Shown: piece by piece, positions 34,363 through 42,457 of the stretch
Numbering within the stretch: position 1 is the first letter of the stretch
Layout of the letters: every line of letters begins with the position of its first letter
NCBI RefSeq assembly: GCF_019599185.1
Contig: NZ_JAIEUL010000010.1
Coordinates: forward strand, 85,976-149,411
Source: Cryobacterium inferilacus
Lineage (GTDB): Bacteria; Actinomycetota; Actinomycetes; Actinomycetales; Microbacteriaceae
Direction of reading: 5' to 3'
DNA length: 63,436 nucleotides
Translations under genes and position numbers: made by a program
Notes under the pieces: generated by a model
Database searches by the model: none
Seen by the model: the letters and a program-made list of their open reading frames with translations, nothing else
Told to the model about the DNA's origin: nothing

Positions 34363-35388
34363 ATGACCGAACCCCTCGTCCTCGTCGCCAATTCCAGCGA
34401 TGGAACCATCACGTCCTTCCGCCTCTCCGGCGACTCGCTCAACCTCCTCGGCACCGCCCACGGGCTCACGGGATGCTCGAACTTTGTCGTCGACCCCGTG
34501 CATGGTGTTGTGCACGCCGCAGTCAAGGGGGAACCAGCCGGCATCGTGACCCTCGCGCTGGACCGGGACAGTGGTGTGCTGACGCAGATCTCGCGCCGCG
34601 ATCTCCAGGGCGGGGGTCTCAACTACGTCGCGCTGACCCGCGGCGGATCCGCCCTCCTCGGCGTCTCCTACGGCGGAGGCTACGGCATCACCGCGCCGGC
34701 TGGGTCTGACGGGGTCGGCGAACCGGTGTCGCGTATCTCGTTCCCGAATCTGCATTCGGTGCTCCCCAGCGAAGACGGCAGATTCGCCTACTTCGTCTCA
34801 CTCGGGGCCGACCTGGTGGCGCAGTACGCGATCAACGACGACCTCTCGCTCGCGCCGCTCACCCCGGCCACTGTTGCCGCTCCAGATGGAAGCGGGCCTC
34901 GTCACCTCGTCCTCAATGAAGAACAGAACGCCGTCTACGTTCTCACCGAGTTCTCCGGTGAGGTGTTGCACTTCACCCGTGACCATGAAAGTGGCACCTT
35001 GACGCTTCGGGGCTCTGCCGCTGCGTTCGACACGTCTGCGGGCCTCGACCATGGCCGTTTCGGGGCCGACCCGAGCGCCGAACACCTGATCTGGGGTGCC
35101 GACCTGCACCTCGGAGCGGGCGGGCGCACCCTGTGGGCATCCGAGCGTAGCGCCAGCACGCTCGCCGGCCTTGCCGTCGCAGCCGACGGCACCCTCTCAC
35201 CACCTCGACGCTTCACAGAGACCGAGACCCAGCCACGCGGCTTCGCGCTCAGTGCCGACGGCCGTCACCTGGTCGCGGCGGGCGAACAGTCCACCACGGT
35301 TTCGGTCTATACCGTCGACGGTGACGACCTTCCCCACTCACAGCGGGTCGAGACCGGACACGGGGCGAACTGGGTTCGCTTCGTCTGA
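34363..35388 (+). CDS. Lactonase-family beta-propeller protein
   Basis: A 341-residue member of the seven-bladed lactonase (Pgl/YbhE-like) family. Landmarks are the N-terminal V-A-N-S-S-D-G-T-I-T-S-F, the central N-Y-V-A-L-T-R-G-G-S-A-L-L, G-P-R-H-L-V-L-N-E near residue 180, A-D-L-H-L near residue 245 and Q-P-R-G-F-A-L-S-A-D-G-R near the end. Relatives hydrolyse 6-phosphogluconolactone or other lactones. No signal peptide is present, so it is probably cytoplasmic. Confidence 0.82.
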   Translation: MTEPLVLVANSSDGTITSFRLSGDSLNLLGTAHGLTGCSNFVVDPVHGVVHAAVKGEPAGIVTLALDRDSGVLTQISRRDLQGGGLNYVALTRGGSALLGVSYGGGYGITAPAGSDGVGEPVSRISFPNLHSVLPSEDGRFAYFVSLGADLVAQYAINDDLSLAPLTPATVAAPDGSGPRHLVLNEEQNAVYVLTEFSGEVLHFTRDHESGTLTLRGSAAAFDTSAGLDHGRFGADPSAEHLIWGADLHLGAGGRTLWASERSASTLAGLAVAADGTLSPPRRFTETETQPRGFALSADGRHLVAAGEQSTTVSVYTVDGDDLPHSQRVETGHGANWVRFV

Positions 35389-35411
35389 CGCCGAGAGGAA
35401 TGCAGATTCAC

Positions 35412-35585
35412 TCAAGGCCGGACGCCTAGTCCGGTTTCGGGGTCGGCGCCCACGTCCCTCAGGCGAAGCAGACCGCCGAGCACGGGGAGCGCACTGAGCA
35501 GCAACAGGCCGGTTACTGCAAGCCATCCACTCCTCGCGAGCTGCCGCTCCCCCATCCTCTCGGCACTCGCATGCATGGTCTTCAC
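35412..35585 (-). pseudogene. Fragment of a membrane protein (DUF2306-like N-terminus)
   Basis: A 57-codon frame with a good membrane segment, S-G-W-L-A-V-T-G-L-L-L-L-S-A-L-P-V-L-G, then L-R-L-R-D-V-G and a stop. This resembles the first helix of DUF2306 membrane proteins, which are about 200 residues, so most of the gene would be missing. No ribosome site is evident. A weak assignment. Confidence 0.35.
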
Positions 35586-35643
35586 GAGCGGATGAGGCGC
35601 ACGCCTGCTACGAACTTCGGCGATTTCATTTCTTCCTCCTTGG

Positions 35644-36138
35644 TTATGCCCGAATGACCGGCGGGTTGTCGAGGCTGACCGCCAAGGCCTCCGGCGATGC
35701 GGTGCGGCGTGGCCAGGTCCAGGCGGAGCGCAGGATGAAGGCCAGGATCAGCACCTCGACTCCGATGGTGAGGCCGTAGTAGAGCGCCCAGTCCCAGGAG
35801 ACGCCCACCTTGTTGAATACGCAGATGGGGATGTACAGCGAAGCAACGATCAGGTTCGTGGCGCGGTTCACTTGGGCGGACAGCGTCAGGGAGAGCAGCA
35901 CCATCAGGGTCGGGATCGCGATGATCACGAAGAAGACAGTCATCAATGTGGGGCTGATGTCGAACTCGAAGATCAGGCCAGCCCGGATCTCGTCGATTTC
36001 GCCAGGCTGGTAGAGGTGGAAATAATCGATGTAGATGACGAGGAACATGAAGCTCGCCCAGGCTGCCGCAAGCTTGGCCTGCACGGGCTTGCGCAGATCT
36101 TCCAGAGCGCTCCGGGACGGTGGGTTTGCTGGAATCAT
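35644..36138 (-). CDS. DUF6326-like four-span membrane protein
   Basis: About 164 residues with four membrane segments: A-S-F-M-F-L-V-I-Y-I-D-Y-F, F-F-V-I-I-A-I-P-T-L-M-V-L, N-L-I-V-A-S-L-Y-I-P-I and Y-G-L-T-I-G-V-E-V-L-I. The Y-I-D-Y-F-x-L-[YF]-x-P-G motif and R-A-T-N-L matches DUF6326. ATG 36138 is the first Met giving a natural N-terminus, but no Shine-Dalgarno precedes it. Its 5' end abuts the 5' end of a TetR gene on the other strand that also lacks its start, so the upstream region of both looks lost. Confidence 0.7.
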   Translation of the reverse strand: MIPANPPSRSALEDLRKPVQAKLAAAWASFMFLVIYIDYFHLYQPGEIDEIRAGLIFEFDISPTLMTVFFVIIAIPTLMVLLSLTLSAQVNRATNLIVASLYIPICVFNKVGVSWDWALYYGLTIGVEVLILAFILRSAWTWPRRTASPEALAVSLDNPPVIRA

Positions 36139-36143
36139 TTTCG

Positions 36144-36790
36144 CGGCCGCCGCAGTAGCCGATCGCGCGGGTGTCTCGGCCGTGAGCATGCGCAGCGTTG
36201 CGACGGTGATTGGAGTTGAGGCGATGTCGCTCTACCATCACGTCCCGAACAAGGAAGCCCTTCTCGACGACCTCGCCGACTGGGTCTTCAAGAAGATCGA
36301 GCTGCCCGAGGTTGGCGATACCTGGCGGGAGGCGCTGACCGCCCGGGCACGATCGGCACGGTCGGTGCTCACGGCTCACCCGTGGGCGCTGGGGATGCTG
36401 GAATCGCGCCCGACCCCCGGCCCCGCGCTGCTGCAGCACCACGACCGGCTACTGGGCGTGCTGATGACCGACGGCTTCAGCGCCGCGCTCGCGACGCACG
36501 CGTTCTCTGCCATCGACGCCTACGTGTACGGGTTCGCGCTGAGCGAGACGAGCCTGCCGTTCGAACCGAGGGACGGCGCCGAGGAGGCGTTCGCCGCCAA
36601 GGTCGCCGCGTCGGCGGAGTTATATCCGCACATTGCGCGGTCCCAAGCCGAGCTATTCGGCGATGGCGGTTACGCGTTCGCGGACGAGTTCGAGTATGGC
36701 TTGGAGTTGCTGCTGGAGGGCTTGGAGCGTCGGGTCGCTGACGAGACGGGCAGCGGATGTTGCACCTGCGATCCGATCGGACCGGGATAG
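36144..36790 (+). pseudogene. TetR-family regulator lacking its start
   Basis: The coding frame is clear from A-A-A-A-V-A-D-R-A-G-V-S-A-V-S-M-R onward, with the HTH ending G-V-E-A-M-S-L-Y-H-H-V-P-N-K-E-A-L-L. A normal TetR_C-type domain follows (W-A-L-G-M-L-E-S-R-P-T-P-G). About 10-15 residues that should precede it, including any start codon and ribosome site, are absent. Upstream in frame is the antisense of the DUF6326-like gene, where an ATG at 36035 would add unrelated residues. A deletion that joined two divergent genes head to head explains both defects. Confidence 0.65.
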
Positions 36791-36840
36791 TAGGGTGTCG
36801 ATCGTGACGACCCGGCAGTGTAGAGGTCGAAGGGGGCGCC

Positions 36841-37434
36841 ATGATCGCGGAGCTGAACACACTGGTCGAACTGGCCGAGGACCGTCTGGACGACGACCTC
36901 GATGTCACTGCTTTGGCATCCGAGCTCGGCACGACGGAGTATCACCTCCGACGGATGTTCTCGTCGTTGGCCGGGATGCCGCTGTCGGAGTACATCCGGC
37001 GACGCCGCATGTCGGTCGCAGCGGCAGACATCCTCGGGAACGATGATCTGCTGAGCATCGCGGTGCGCTACGACTACGGTTCGACCGAAGCTTTCGGTCG
37101 AGCGTTCCGGTCAGTGCACGGCATCAGCGTCAGCGACGTCAAGCGAGACGGCGGCCCCCTTCGAACACAACCGCAGCTCAGGTTTCGCCTGACCGTCGAA
37201 GGGAACACCACCATGCACACCCGAATCACCGATCGACCGGCTTTTCGCCTCGTCGGCCACGCCACCCGCGTGCCCCTCATCCACGAGGGCATCAACCCGC
37301 ACATCCAAGCCCACATCGCCTCCCTGCCGTTGGCAGAGCACGCCCGCCTCAAGTCGCTCGGCGCCACCGAGCCGGCCGGCCTGCTCCAGGTCAACGGTGG
37401 AACGCGCCTGAGCGAGCAGACCCGCCGGCGGTGA
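36841..37434 (+). CDS. AraC-type regulator with truncated GyrI-like domain
   Basis: A 197-residue product. N-terminal double HTH: D-V-T-A-L-A-S-E-L-G-T-T-E-Y-H-L-R-R-M-F near residues 21-40 and L-S-I-A-V-R-Y-D-Y-G-S-T-E-A-F-G-R-A-F near residues 70-88. A GyrI-like effector domain begins at I-T-D-R-P-A-F-R-L-V-G-H near residue 127 but stops after A-G-L-L-Q-V. The last residues (N-G-G-T-R-L-S-E-Q-T-R-R-R) are unrelated. Complete proteins of this type are about 280 residues, so some 90 are missing. ATG 36841 has AAGGGGGCG upstream. DNA binding may persist without effector control. Confidence 0.75.
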   Translation: MIAELNTLVELAEDRLDDDLDVTALASELGTTEYHLRRMFSSLAGMPLSEYIRRRRMSVAAADILGNDDLLSIAVRYDYGSTEAFGRAFRSVHGISVSDVKRDGGPLRTQPQLRFRLTVEGNTTMHTRITDRPAFRLVGHATRVPLIHEGINPHIQAHIASLPLAEHARLKSLGATEPAGLLQVNGGTRLSEQTRRR

Positions 37435-37516
37435 CGTGCCGGCGGTGCCCATAGATCGGCGCCAACGCGAAATCAACCCCTGGGTCGCCGGGTGATGGCG
37501 TATTACCGTGGTCGTC

Positions 37517-38353
37517 ATGAGCGACACTTCTCACACCTCCTCTGTCCCCGTTAACACCGATTTCCAGCCGCGCCGCGCCATCGTCTCGGCCTCCGATTCG
37601 GGCATCGGCCGTGCGACCGCAGTGGCGCTGGCCGCTGCGGGAATGGATGTCGGCATCACCTGGCACACCGATGAGCAGGGTGCCCTCGACACAGCGAAGG
37701 AGGTTCAGGGCCACGGGGTGAATGCCGCCCTCGCCCATCTCGACACCACCGATATCCCCGGCTGCGGCGATGTGATCGACGGGCTGGCAGACGAACTCGG
37801 CGGACTGGACGTCTTCGTCAACAACGCCGGCACCGGCGGGTCCACGCTGCTACTCGATCTCGGCTACGCGGAGTGGAACGAGATCGTCCTGACTGACTTG
37901 AGCGGCGCTTTCGTCTGCATCCAGCGAGCCGCACGGCGGATGGTGGCCGCGGGCGCTGGGGGTCGCATTATCGCCGTATCGAGCGTGCATGAGCATCAGC
38001 CCCGCGTGGGGTCGAGCGCATACGACGCGGCGAAGCACGGTTTGGGCGGGCTGGTGAAGACCGCCGCACTCGAACTCGCGCAGCACGGCATCACGGTGAA
38101 CACCGTCGCACCCGGCGAAATCGCGACACCGATGACGGGTCAGACCGATGAGAATCCGCGCCACACCGAGCGACCAGGCGTCCCCCTCGCACGACCAGGC
38201 GACGCTCAGGAGGTCGCCGCCGTGATCGCTTTCCTCGCCTCGCCCGCCGCCAGCTACGTCACCGGGACCTCCGTTGTAGTCGACGGCGGCATGCTCCAGA
38301 TGGGGCCGCAGGCCGGCTCTCACCTCACCACCAATGACTGGCGGTCGGTGTGA
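37517..38353 (+). CDS. Short-chain dehydrogenase/reductase (SDR)
   Basis: A 278-residue Rossmann-fold oxidoreductase. The cofactor loop reads S-A-S-D-S-G-I-G-R-A-T-A near residue 30; N-N-A-G-T near residue 100; catalytic S-S-V-H-E, Y-D-A-A-K-H and N-T-V-A-P-G-E-I-A-T-P follow the classical SDR order. The first Gly of the usual TGxxxGIG is replaced by Ser. The C-terminus is longer than usual by about 15 residues. It overlaps the MBL-fold gene at GTGTGA, so the two are translationally coupled. Confidence 0.88.
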   Translation: MSDTSHTSSVPVNTDFQPRRAIVSASDSGIGRATAVALAAAGMDVGITWHTDEQGALDTAKEVQGHGVNAALAHLDTTDIPGCGDVIDGLADELGGLDVFVNNAGTGGSTLLLDLGYAEWNEIVLTDLSGAFVCIQRAARRMVAAGAGGRIIAVSSVHEHQPRVGSSAYDAAKHGLGGLVKTAALELAQHGITVNTVAPGEIATPMTGQTDENPRHTERPGVPLARPGDAQEVAAVIAFLASPAASYVTGTSVVVDGGMLQMGPQAGSHLTTNDWRSV

Positions 38354-39123
38354 CGCGCCCATCCGGTCGTTCGTCTGCTCGTCTCACGCGACGGGTCGCC
38401 CCGGGAATTCACCGACTGGAACATGCCTACGTCAACTGCTACCTGATTGAGGGGAGCGACGGAATAACGATTGTCGACGCCGCCTTCCCCGCGACGTGGC
38501 CGATTCTGCAGCGCGCCCTCCTCGCACTGAACCGCCAACCCTCGGACGTCAAGGCGCTGGTTCTGACTCATGCGCACTTCGACCACCTCGGCTTTGCCAG
38601 GCGCGTCCACGAGGATTGGGGCGTCCCCGTGTGGGCGCACGGGAAGGAAGAGTACATCGCGGAGCATCCGTATCGTTATGCCCACGAGCGTTCACGACTG
38701 CTCTACCCCATCAGACGGCCCAGCGTGGTGCCAGTGCTGGCGACCATGGCTAGAGCGGGCGCCCTCAACGTTCGGGGCGTGCGTGGCCTGCACCTGTTCG
38801 AGCCAGGCGACGTGCTGGACGTCCCCGGCAAGCCGCGAGTTGTGTTCAGTCCCGGCCACACCTTCGGTCACAGCGCTCTGCACCTCGAGGCCAGCGATGC
38901 AGTGTTGACCGGTGACGCCCTGGTCACGTTCGACCCGTACACCGGGGCGGTCGGCCCGCATATCGTGGCCGGTGCCGCGACAGCGGACAGCGCGCAGGCG
39001 CTCCGCTCCCTCGGTGCCCTGGAAGAGACGAACGCGACTATCGTCCTACCCGGGCATGGCCCCGCCTGGACCACTGGAATCGCGTCCGCCGTCAGCGCGG
39101 CCCGTGCGGCAGGACCATCGTGA
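38350..39123 (+). CDS. Metallo-beta-lactamase-fold hydrolase
   Basis: A 257-residue protein. The metal-binding motif is T-H-A-H-F-D-H-L-G near residues 73-81, with further ligands in S-P-G-H-T-F-G-H and L-T-G-D-A-L, and L-P-G-H-G-P-A-W near the end. This is the glyoxalase-II-like MBL subgroup. The GTG start overlaps the stop of the SDR gene, implying a joint pathway, but the substrate is unknown. Confidence 0.88.
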   Translation: MTRPSGRSSARLTRRVAPGIHRLEHAYVNCYLIEGSDGITIVDAAFPATWPILQRALLALNRQPSDVKALVLTHAHFDHLGFARRVHEDWGVPVWAHGKEEYIAEHPYRYAHERSRLLYPIRRPSVVPVLATMARAGALNVRGVRGLHLFEPGDVLDVPGKPRVVFSPGHTFGHSALHLEASDAVLTGDALVTFDPYTGAVGPHIVAGAATADSAQALRSLGALEETNATIVLPGHGPAWTTGIASAVSAARAAGPS

Positions 39124-39225
39124 GGTCAGACGTGTTCTCCAGCGCGGCGTTGCCACTCATAGACGACACTGCCCCACACCCAGGGCGATCGAGGAGTTCA
39201 CGACCGTCTCACCCACCGGGACCGG

Positions 39226-39735
39226 TCAGGACCTGAAGGCATTGATCTGGGTGGTCTCGTCGGCTACGCGCACCCCGTAGCGGTAGGCCATCTCCCCGCC
39301 CAAGAAACCGGAAGCCCCGACGAGGAGGTACGCCACCACGCTCAGGATGAACCCGAACACACTGACGTCGTCGCGGTCAGCGGAGAGCCGGATCAGGAAG
39401 CTGACGGCGAACAGGACGATCGCTGCAGCATTGAAAGACAGATGCAACAGCGCGACGCGCCGGGCGCGCGTGCCGGGCTGAATTGTAGCCAGATCCATGA
39501 GGCCGACGACCGCGGCCAACAGCGCGCCGACGAGACCGATTCCGACCAGCCAGAGTGAGCCCCGGATGAACGCTTCGGGCTCGTCGACGAAAAAGCCGAC
39601 GATGTCGAAAATCAAGGCGGCGGTCCAGGTTCCGATCGGAATGGTGACCAAAATCGAGTGGAACGGGTGCCCGTACGGCCCAGCCAAGATCGACCGTGGC
39701 CTCTTGGACCGTCGCAGGGCGTCTTCGTCGCTCAT
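39226..39735 (-). CDS. DUF2231 membrane protein
   Basis: A 169-residue protein with four membrane segments. The DUF2231 marker G-H-P-F-H-S-I-L-V-T-I-P-I-G is at residues ~22-35 and G-L-M-D-L-A-T-I-Q near residue 78. The C-terminal L-G-G-E-M-A-Y-R-Y-G-V-R-V is typical of the redox-associated subgroup. ATG 39735 is the natural start. No function is established; it stands alone between genes of opposite strand. Confidence 0.88.
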   Translation of the reverse strand: MSDEDALRRSKRPRSILAGPYGHPFHSILVTIPIGTWTAALIFDIVGFFVDEPEAFIRGSLWLVGIGLVGALLAAVVGLMDLATIQPGTRARRVALLHLSFNAAAIVLFAVSFLIRLSADRDDVSVFGFILSVVAYLLVGASGFLGGEMAYRYGVRVADETTQINAFRS

Positions 39736-39878
39736 GATCCCTCCCGCTTCGCTGGCTTGCGATGTAGTCCCGCAATAAAGTGCGATCGGCCACGCACGTC
39801 ACGTATCCGCGGGCATATGACATTTCAATTCACATCGGAGAGTGCCCAAGGGTGTCTTGCGAGCGCGCAAGGTGTCAG

Positions 39879-39998
39879 CTATGAGCCGATCTCGCCGCTA
39901 TCGCCCTCCCAGCGCTGAACGTGTCCGGCGATCGGCCGCAGCGCCGTGATGAGGTCCACGCCACGGGGAGTCAGGTGATAGCGCACCGATCTGCGAGT
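39879..39998 (-). pseudogene. C-terminal remnant of an HxlR-type regulator
   Basis: A short frame reads S-V-R-Y-H-L-T-P-R-G-V-D-L-I-T-A-L-R-P, the wing and last helix of HxlR winged-helix regulators. The preceding DNA-binding helices are absent; the sequence changes to an opposite-strand remnant at about 40000. Confidence 0.55.
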
Positions 39999-40002
39999 TG
40001 TC

Positions 40003-40134
40003 ACGCGCGAATTCACCCTCGTGGGCGTCAACCCCGCCCTAGACGCCTTCGCCGACATGGCCGACCACATCAGGGCCGGCGCCGAACAACAGGCACGCGA
40101 GCACGGGCGAACCCTCGCCACCCGACTCCGTTAG
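40003..40134 (+). pseudogene. C-terminal gene remnant, copy 1
   Basis: An open frame of 43 codons ends F-A-D-M-A-D-H-I-R-A-G-A-E-Q-Q-A-R-E-H-G. It has coding-like composition but no start, and abuts the HxlR remnant on the other strand. Its last part is nearly repeated at 40410-40493. The family is not recognised; the helical end could belong to a flavodoxin-like reductase. Confidence 0.45.
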
Positions 40135-40149
40135 ACACCCGCACACGCC

Positions 40150-40299
40150 TCAGCCTGCGGGGTTTTCTACCGGCTCCTCGTTCTCGTCCGTGCCATCTTC
40201 CAGGTTGACATCCTCCGGCTTGGTTGGAGACGTTGACTCCGAACCGGTGTCCTTTGCGGGGGCGACCTCGTCCTCGGGTCGAGGTGTTTCGTAGCTCAT
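40150..40299 (-). CDS. Small acidic protein (49 aa)
   Basis: ATG 40299 has AGAGGGAG six bases upstream. The product begins M-S-Y-E-T-P-R-P-E-D and is rich in Glu, Asp, Pro and Thr, with no hydrophobic core, so it is probably disordered. Strong ribosome site and biased composition support a real gene. The function is unknown. Confidence 0.55.
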   Translation of the reverse strand: MSYETPRPEDEVAPAKDTGSESTSPTKPEDVNLEDGTDENEEPVENPAG

Positions 40300-40409
40300 G
40301 ATGCTCCCTCTATGTCGTTACTGCGGTTGGTTCTCGGTAGCGATTCCGACGGGTGGATGACTATTTCAGCATCGAAGCCTCAATAACGAAAGAGGGTGGC
40401 GGGACGTTC

Positions 40410-40493
40410 ATGGCTGACCAGATCAAGGCCGGAGCCGAACAGCAGGTACGCGAGCACGGGCAAACCCTCGCGACCCGACATCGTGCAGCCTGA
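40410..40493 (+). pseudogene. C-terminal gene remnant, copy 2
   Basis: Reads M-A-D-Q-I-K-A-G-A-E-Q-Q-V-R-E-H-G-Q-T-L and stops after 27 codons. It matches the end of the 40003-40134 remnant at about 20 of 25 residues, so it is a second, diverged copy. Confidence 0.5.
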
Positions 40494-40577
40494 GGGTCGA
40501 GGACGTCATTGAGATGGAGTGGCCGATGCATCGACGGGCAGCCGGACGATTTTCCTTAGCCCGCTAGAGTGACTCAG

Positions 40578-40733
40578 ATGACATCAATCATCGTTGCGCT
40601 GCTCGTCGTCTGGCTGATTATCTCGGTTCTCGGCTTCGTCATTGAAGGCCTTTTCTGGCTGGCAGTGATCGGCCTAGTTCTGTTCGCAGCCACAGCGGTT
40701 TGGGGATGGCTCAAGCGGAAAACTCGGAGCTGA
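40578..40733 (+). CDS. Small membrane protein (51 aa)
   Basis: ATG 40578 starts a 51-residue, highly hydrophobic product: I-V-A-L-L-V-V-W-L-I-I-S-V-L-G-F-V-I, then L-F-W-L-A-V-I-G-L-V-L-F-A-A-T-A, ending in a basic K-R-K-T-R-S. Two membrane helices in a hairpin with a cytoplasmic basic tail, as in short actinobacterial membrane peptides. Confidence 0.6.
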   Translation: MTSIIVALLVVWLIISVLGFVIEGLFWLAVIGLVLFAATAVWGWLKRKTRS

Positions 40734-40843
40734 AGCTCCGACGGTGTTCACGAGTTCCAGGAGGCGCCTGCACATCGTGCGCGGTTCGTTCTGGGCGCTA
40801 GTGTCGTCCCGCGTCCGTTTCGCGTGCTTTAGTCATTCCGCCC

Positions 40844-41013
40844 GGTACTGATGCGGTTGGCAGCAATATCGTCAACGTGTTGCTCATCCTCGAGCTCTCA
40901 GCCCTTGTTATCCCCTTGGCGGTCAAGCAGCGACTGGTGCGCTTCGATTTGCCACTGATGGTGATTCTGTCGGTCGGGCTGCTGCTCGTGTGCCTCAATG
41001 GGCGCATCAGCCC
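40844..41013 (+). pseudogene. Internal fragment of a Ca2+/Na+ antiporter (CaCA family)
   Basis: The translated stretch has A-V-G-S-N-I-V-N-V-L-L-I-L, the second alpha-repeat G-S-N signature of cation/Ca2+ exchangers (YrbG-like), then P-L-A-V-K-Q-R-L-V-R-F-D-L-P and L-L-L-V-C-L-N-G-R-I-S. Neither the rest of the ~320-residue gene nor a start is present. The fragment ends exactly at a run of 12 C. Confidence 0.7.
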
Positions 41014-41022
41014 CCCCCCCCC
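41011..41022. repeat. Run of 12 C
   Basis: A homopolymer of 12 cytosines at the point where antiporter homology stops. Such runs are slippage-prone. Confidence 0.95.
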
Positions 41023-41240
41023 GTGGACGGCACGGCCCGCGAGCGGTGGCGGCCAATCTCCTCGGCAGTGGCACACGCAGCCGCGGGATGCAGCGATGGC
41101 CCGCTCGCTCTAACACCTGCTACGGAGGGCGAAGGCGCCGCTGGCTTGAGGTCCGCCACGGGTGAGTCTTCGGCCGAGCCGGGAGCGCGATCGACCTATT
41201 GCGTCTGCAGGACGGCTGCGAGATCCTCGAGTGCAGCCAT

Positions 41241-41260
41241 CCGATCCGATCCGATCCGAT
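41241..41260. repeat. Pentanucleotide repeat (CCGAT)x4
   Basis: Four perfect copies of CCGAT in the 3' end of the LLM oxidoreductase gene. Three copies would restore the reading frame. Confidence 0.95.
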
Positions 41261-42133
41261 GGGTGTGAGCACGACGCTCGTTGCCCCGGCTGCGTGTCGG
41301 GCAGCGATGCCTCCCCTGACTCGTTCCGCAGTGCCGGCGAGGGTGAGCGTGTCAATCCATTCGGCGGGGAGCGCGGCGGCGAAGGCCTCAGCACTGCCGG
41401 TGTGTTCGCGAAGCGCCACGAACTCGGCCGCGAACGGCAGCGGGGCGATGTGTGGGAACCAATCGGGCTCGCTGATAACTCCGAGCATCGGTCGGACCAG
41501 TTCACGCGCTGCGGCGTCCGTGGAGGCGACGACAGCGATGTCGTAGGTGATGAGGCGTGGCGGCCTGCGACCGATACGGCTGGTGTCGAAGGCGGCAGTC
41601 TCGACCGACGCTCGGATGTACTCCGGGGTCGAGGGCTCGGCGAGGATGAGCCCGTCGGCGACGTGGCCGGCCGCGGCTAGCGATTTCGGACCACGCACGC
41701 CCCACACGACTGGTGGCGGCGTGCCGGGCACCATGTCGAGGCGGACACCCGCGACATCGACGTAGCGGCCCGCGACCGGGCCCGGCTCACCGCGCAGCAG
41801 GGCCGTCAGCGCGATGGTGTATTCGCGCAGCAGAGTGAGCGGGCTGCTCGGCCAAGCGCCGGCGGAGCGCATCCAGTCCGGCATGCCATGCCCGATCCCG
41901 ACGACCACCCGACCGGGGAACAGCTCCTCCAGAGTGGCGATTTCCATCGCCGCGAATGCCACATTTCGGGAGCCGGCGGGGAGGATGCCAACGCCGACGG
42001 TGAGGCGTGTCGTGCTCGCCAGTACGGCGGCTGTCTGGGCGATTCCGCCGCGGAAGCCGAGATCCTCCACGACCCACACTTCGTCGAAGCCGAGCTCTTC
42101 GGCGCGCCGGGCGAAAGCGATGACCTCGTTTGC

Positions 42134-42155
42134 GGGGAGGTCGCGGGGAGGTCGC
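42134..42155. repeat. 11-bp tandem duplication
   Basis: GGGGAGGTCGC occurs twice in a row in the 5' end of the LLM oxidoreductase gene. One copy would restore the reading frame. Confidence 0.95.
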
Positions 42156-42192
42156 GGGGAAGCATTACTCCGACGTCGCGGGATTTGGTCAC

Positions 42193-42457
42193 CTTTGGCC
42201 TCCTATGATTGAGCATTTTCCTTGGTGCAACAGGGTGACGGCACTGCGAACGACGCTTCGGTCGAGTTCTATGGGCTCCAGTGAGCGGTGGATTGGGCGT
42301 CCCTCCACAAACGTATCTATCGCCTGGGACGATTCGGCTGAGAAGTGGCGCGATAAGGTTACCCGGCTGAGGGCGAGCCACCCAGCCGTCAATTGGCGGG
42401 CCCGATCGTTGTGGTTCGTTGACGCCGCCGCCGACAATGAGCCGTCGAGTCGGGTGT
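42193..42457. other. 265-bp gap, no supported gene
   Basis: It holds the leader and ribosome site of the LLM gene. Both strands have open frames of 80-115 codons, but their composition looks random and none has a good start. Confidence 0.4.

Larger units (their letters stand above)
41208..42192 (-). pseudogene. LLM-class flavin-dependent oxidoreductase, broken by two tandem-repeat frameshifts
   Basis: GTG 42192 has AGGAGG seven bases upstream and reads M-T-K-S-R-D-V-G-V-M-L-P-R-D-L-P. An 11-bp tandem duplication (42134-42155) shifts the frame. After removing one unit it continues A-N-E-V-I-A-F-A-R-R-A-E-E-L-G-F-D into an intact F420/FMN-dependent luciferase-like domain (V-G-V-G-I-L-P, G-H-V-A-D-G-L-I-L). 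Near the end, four copies of a 5-bp unit (41241-41260) shift it again. With three copies the protein ends M-A-A-L-E-D-L-A-A-V-L-Q-T-Q at TAG 41208. Removing 11 + 5 bp leaves exactly 323 codons. As it stands the product is broken at both ends. Confidence 0.88.

Noticed and set aside
42189..42437. An 82-codon minus-strand frame upstream of the LLM gene
   Set aside because: It overlaps the strong ribosome site of the LLM gene and has no recognisable pattern.
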